The notes under the pieces: model-generated
Told to the model about the DNA's origin: nothing
Database searches by the model: none
What the model saw: only the letters and a program-made list of their open reading frames with translations
Shown here: positions 7,177 to 10,000 of the stretch, piece by piece
Position numbering within the stretch: the stretch's first letter is position 1
Layout of the letters: every line of letters starts with the position of its first letter
Origin: Acropora yongei
Taxonomy: Eukaryota; Cnidaria; Anthozoa; Scleractinia; Acroporidae
Direction: 5' to 3'
Length of the DNA: 10,000 bases
Assembly: GCA_014634225.1 (NCBI GenBank)
Contig: BLFN01000956.1
Coordinates: 696,273-706,272, forward strand
Position numbers and translations under genes: made by a program

Positions 7177-7673
7177 CTTGGAAAGAAAAGTAATAGTTAT
7201 TCATTTTATTAATTCAGGTGACAAATTGGCATAATACCATTGCATTGTTCGCAAACAGTGTATTAACAATGTACTATATGTACATAAAGACACTTTTCTG
7301 CTTTGAATTGAAGGTTCATTGGGTGCTCACTGAAATGTAGAGGGGTAATGAGAAATTAACTTCCAACTTTTACATGGTTAGTTGCATTCTTCTGAAGCCA
7401 GATTAATACTTATCCTGGGTTAAATGTGCTCAAAACTAATATGTTGCCAAGAAAGCAAACATGTATTACTGCAACAATGCATTTTCTGTGTATTTTCTAT
7501 AAAGTTGTTAATACCTAAGTACTAAAGTACCTCATACTTGCATGCCACACATGGAATGTCATATTTAACTGGCTAAGCTGTAGTGGCCTCCCTGCCTATT
7601 TTTTTAATGTATCTAGTTTTGTATTTTGGTTAGGCGAAGTTAAATAAATAAAGCATTAAATAAAAGTCCATCT
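7177..7673. other. AT-rich stretch, no clear gene
   Basis: There is one good minus-strand acceptor (tctcattacccctctacatttcag, exon start 7329) followed by about 21 open codons to 7263, with no good donor. Otherwise nothing is recognised. A run of taaataaataaagcattaaataaa lies at 7641-7664. Confidence 0.3.
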
Positions 7674-7816
7674 CACATGTTTCTCTTTAGTACACTGGCA
7701 TTGTCTATTTTGCAAACTTTTCCATGTGATGGTCTTGATATAAATTCTTTCATCACTTGGTATGATTGTAGATTTGTCACACCATGCATTCTTGCAGAAT
7801 CTGACACTGTCACCAT
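7674..7816 (-). CDS. Weak minus-strand exon candidate, Cys-containing
   Basis: One minus-strand frame reads GDSVRFCKNAWCDKSTIIPS, then DERIYIKTITWKSLQNRQCQ, then CTKEKH, before CAT|GTGAGA. Four Cys in two pairs (CKNAWC, CQC) and the even amino-acid mix look more coding than chance. The exit phase (0) matches the exon at 6719. Against it, the acceptor (gagaacag) has no pyrimidine tract, and other frames on both strands are also open here. I do not recognise the sequence. Confidence 0.22.
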
Positions 7817-7826
7817 CTGTTCTCTT

Positions 7827-8389
7827 TCACCCTTGGCAAATCTGTTTAAGCAACAAAAGAGGGACATTTCCTTCTGGCTCCCAAAAGAACTTTCACTTTT
7901 TTTTTCATCTAAGCCTTAACTCTAACCCTAAAACCAATGTACTGTACCTACAAAGTTAAAACCTTCCTTTACCATGGCAATTACAACAGGCACCCCCAAA
8001 GAGCTTTGCATCATACAAACATTATTACTGTAGCACATTTCTTGACAATTGTTCTGTGTTCACTTGGCCAATACATTAGCCTGGTTATCAACAAAGCCTG
8101 TCAATGATTGACATTTGTGCCAAAATCCTTCCAACAAAGGCTAGGCTGTTCTAGAGGATTTACTGTATCTGTAACAATGACTGATTTACTCAAATTTTAC
8201 TTATAAAAACAGAAAGTGAAAACAACCAAACGAAAAACACTGCCATTCATTTCCCTTCATTATTAAATAAGAGTATTAAGAAAATTTTTCTTTCACCAGA
8301 TGAACAAGACATCATTGCCTTTTTCGTTTATTTTACCTTGCTCATCTAATATTAATTCATGGCTTTGTCACTTTTATGGCAGTGGTGTA
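7827..8389. other. AT-rich stretch, no clear gene
   Basis: No exon with both borders and no repeat that I recognise. On the minus strand, about 8176-8107 stays open after a gttacag acceptor (TVNPLEQPSLCWKDFG) but lacks a donor. Confidence 0.3.
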
Positions 8390-8840
8390 TAATGTACAAA
8401 ACACAATCTTTTGTAACAACGAAAAGTCCAGTTGTCTCTTGAAATAAAGTTTGTGAAATTCATAGTTGAAGGCTCGCATCTACAGCACTTTTTATAAGGA
8501 TAGTGATCAATAAACACATGCTTTTAAAAGTTCCAGTTTAAATTTGTTTTCATTGTTACTGTTACAGGCATGATGTTGTGAATCACACATCTTGTCTTCA
8601 GATAAGGGAGATAGGTTCAATCAAGTCCCCGAGTTTCATACTGAGTTGAAGTCTTGATTGTAGAGCATCTTTCATAAGAATAGTTTATCTATCATCACAC
8701 TCTTTAAAGTTCCAATTTAAATTCGTTTTCATTATCTATTCAATACTCGTACAGACATGATGATGTACATAACACATCATGTTGTCTCATAAGGGAGACA
8801 GGTTAAGGCAAGTTTGTTAGATTCATACCAGGTTAATGTC
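8390..8840. repeat. Diverged tandem repeat, unit about 180-187 bp, 2.5 copies
   Basis: Copy 1 runs about 8390-8569, copy 2 8570-8756 and copy 3 8757-8840 (partial). Matching words recur at the same offsets: gttccagtttaaatttg (8530) and gttccaatttaaattcg (8709); catgatgttgtg (8569) and catgatgatgta (8756); ataagggagatagg (8602) and ataagggagacagg (8789); gcatctacagcacttttt against gtagagcatctttcat. The copies are clearly diverged, so the duplication is old. No open frame spans a unit. Confidence 0.65.
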
Positions 8841-9523
8841 ACATTAGTTATTAAACGTATGTGCTTGTCTTTTATTTGATATTTTGCCCATGGGTGGGAA
8901 TTTTTAACTAAATTTTCTTAACATATACTGCTCAACCCTTGGAAATTTGACCACAATATTTGCTCCTTGGTCAAATCTCCACTCCTTGCCGTACTCCCCT
9001 TCCCCCACAGGGTTTACATTGATTGTGCATTACTGTAAGATCAGACATGTTCTTCATTGACTCAAATGAAGAACAAAGATCATGTGCTATAATTATGCAC
9101 CCTATAAGAATCAAGGAAGACAATTGTACATACATGTCCAGGGTTCAGTGTCTGTTAGCATGTGTCCACGTCAGGTGAAGTCATGATACCGTAGCATGTT
9201 TGAAGAAAATACCAATATAATTATATTTGCACCATTATGCAGGAGCTTGTAAAACAGACGTTTCACTAAGTACATTTAATCATTAGAACAAGACACGCAC
9301 TGACAGCAGCTACTTGTTGATTTTGCCAAAATCCATTAAGTGTGGGGCGGCACCTTGTCAACATAACGTCTAATCCATCTAAAACCGCGGGATTAATATG
9401 ACTGCTTGTGGTGTCCAATTGGTTTTTAAATAGATGTACAATTGCATTTTCGGTTAGAGGCTTGCTCTGAGTAAGAGAGTAGAAGTATTGTACAGTGTTA
9501 TTCGTTGACTTTAAACCACGATA
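8841..9523. other. Gene-free stretch with two small hairpins
   Basis: No exon is recognised. It holds a 9-bp stem (8945-8953 with 8968-8976, 14-base loop) and an 11-bp perfect stem (9048-9058 with 9065-9075). Confidence 0.4.
9048..9075. repeat. Perfect 11-bp hairpin with 6-base loop
   Basis: tgttcttcatt (9048-9058) and aatgaagaaca (9065-9075) pair exactly around GACTCA. It is too short for a typical miRNA precursor, and the outer flanks pair only loosely (gatca and gatcatgt words). Confidence 0.6.
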
Positions 9524-9740
9524 CTAAAGCTGATAATGTTGAGGGTTGTATCTCGAAAGAACTACGATAATCCGCTCTGATGAACCCCACATCGTCCGCA
9601 TTGTATCAGGGGTCCATGATGGCAAGTTGAAATATAGGAGATCGTACCTTTCATGTTTTTCACTGTTTCTAATGTGCAAGCTCCGTTTCTTCAGCTTGAA
9701 GGGCTTATCAACGGAATAAATGATGAAAAATCGATGGTAA

Positions 9741-9908
9741 TGCAATGTCTCAATCCGCCATCTTGAAATAAGCATACCGACGGGGACGTGGGGGCCTGGG
9801 TTACAGAGGATAGCCCCTTCCTTTCTAGTTTTCGAGACACCCATCTATAGACTCCAACATAAGCAACAGATATCCGGGTCTCGATATCCGGTATCCTCCG
9901 TTTTTGAA
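9741..9908 (+). promoter_or_regulatory. GC- and CpG-rich putative promoter / 5' UTR
   Basis: Base composition changes here from AT-rich to CpG-rich. ccgccatcttg at 9755-9765 is the reverse complement of the YY1 core AAnATGGCGG, an element typically found close to animal transcription starts. gatatccgg occurs twice, 14 bases apart (9869-9877 and 9883-9891). The + frame stays open here but has no ATG before 9909, which fits a 5' leader. No TATA box is seen. Confidence 0.4.
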
Positions 9909-10000
9909 ATGAACGCGAACCTCTTGCGCGATCCATTCGACCCGAAGAAATTTTCGAACGTCAGCCCGGAAGACCGCGCCCTTTGTGTTCGATCGTCCGT
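9909..10000 (+). CDS. N-terminus of an unidentified protein, cut by the window edge
   Basis: ATG at 9909 is the first in its frame after the stop at 9738-9740, and it has G at -3, a fair Kozak context. Thirty codons follow without a stop to the edge: MNANLLRDPFDPKKFSNVSP, then EDRALCVRSS. The mix of DPFDPKK, NVSPED and few rare residues looks coding, and GC and CpG are higher than in the rest of the window, as usual for a first exon. I see no signal peptide or membrane segment in this part, so a cytosolic or nuclear protein is more likely. The family is not recognised. Minus-strand frames also open here are less convincing. Confidence 0.5.
   Translation, partial: MNANLLRDPFDPKKFSNVSPEDRALCVRSS

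Noticed and set aside
7677..7959. Two overlapping + strand open frames (80 and 65 codons)
   Set aside because: Both are antisense to the weak Cys-containing segment and overlap each other in different frames; neither has a recognisable motif.

Overview
This is a eukaryotic, intron-rich, AT-rich genomic window. It is most likely from an invertebrate animal, and a cnidarian such as a stony coral is my best guess. That guess rests on the gene structure, on short exons with GT-AG borders, and on repeat fragments that resemble coral and anemone repeats I remember; it was not checked against any database. No long single-exon gene is present. Nearly all long open frames here are chance frames, and the real coding signal lies in short spliced exons.

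Left half (about 1-5400, + strand): the 3' part of a gene for a single-pass membrane protein. Four exons (323-411, 613-739, 2234-2359, 4486-4577) join in consistent phase. They give a 143-residue C-terminal part: an ectodomain end, a Ser/Thr/Pro stalk with two N-glycosylation sequons, a transmembrane helix with a GxxxG, a basic stop-transfer patch and a short charged tail. The 5' part lies off the left edge, with one possible further exon at 153-202. Two other C-termini look possible: read-through of the 2360 donor to a stop at 2460 with an AATAAA behind it, and a terminal exon at 4278-4327. The two long introns carry repeats: a tRNA-like fragment near 1306, a hairpin-forming MITE-like element at 2922-3096 and a SINE fragment at 3320-3515.

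Middle (about 5400-7900): a retroelement-like 3' tail at about 5665-5860, then the 3' end of a minus-strand gene. Its terminal exon (6093-6233, polyA signal at 6021-6026) encodes a segment resembling the C-terminus of KDZ (Kyakuja-Dileera-Zisupton) transposase-like proteins. Two further minus-strand exons (6437-6511 and 6656-6719) agree in phase with each other. They do not join the terminal exon by its obvious acceptor, and the expected middle of the family is not seen, so the copy may be decayed, deleted or differently spliced. Weaker exon candidates lie at 7084-7176 and 7674-7816.

Right part (about 7900-10000): mostly gene-free AT-rich sequence with a diverged ~180-bp tandem repeat (8390-8840) and small hairpins. 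The last ~300 bases turn GC- and CpG-rich. They look like a promoter with a YY1-type element and then the start of a new + strand gene, whose first ATG is at 9909 and which runs off the right edge.
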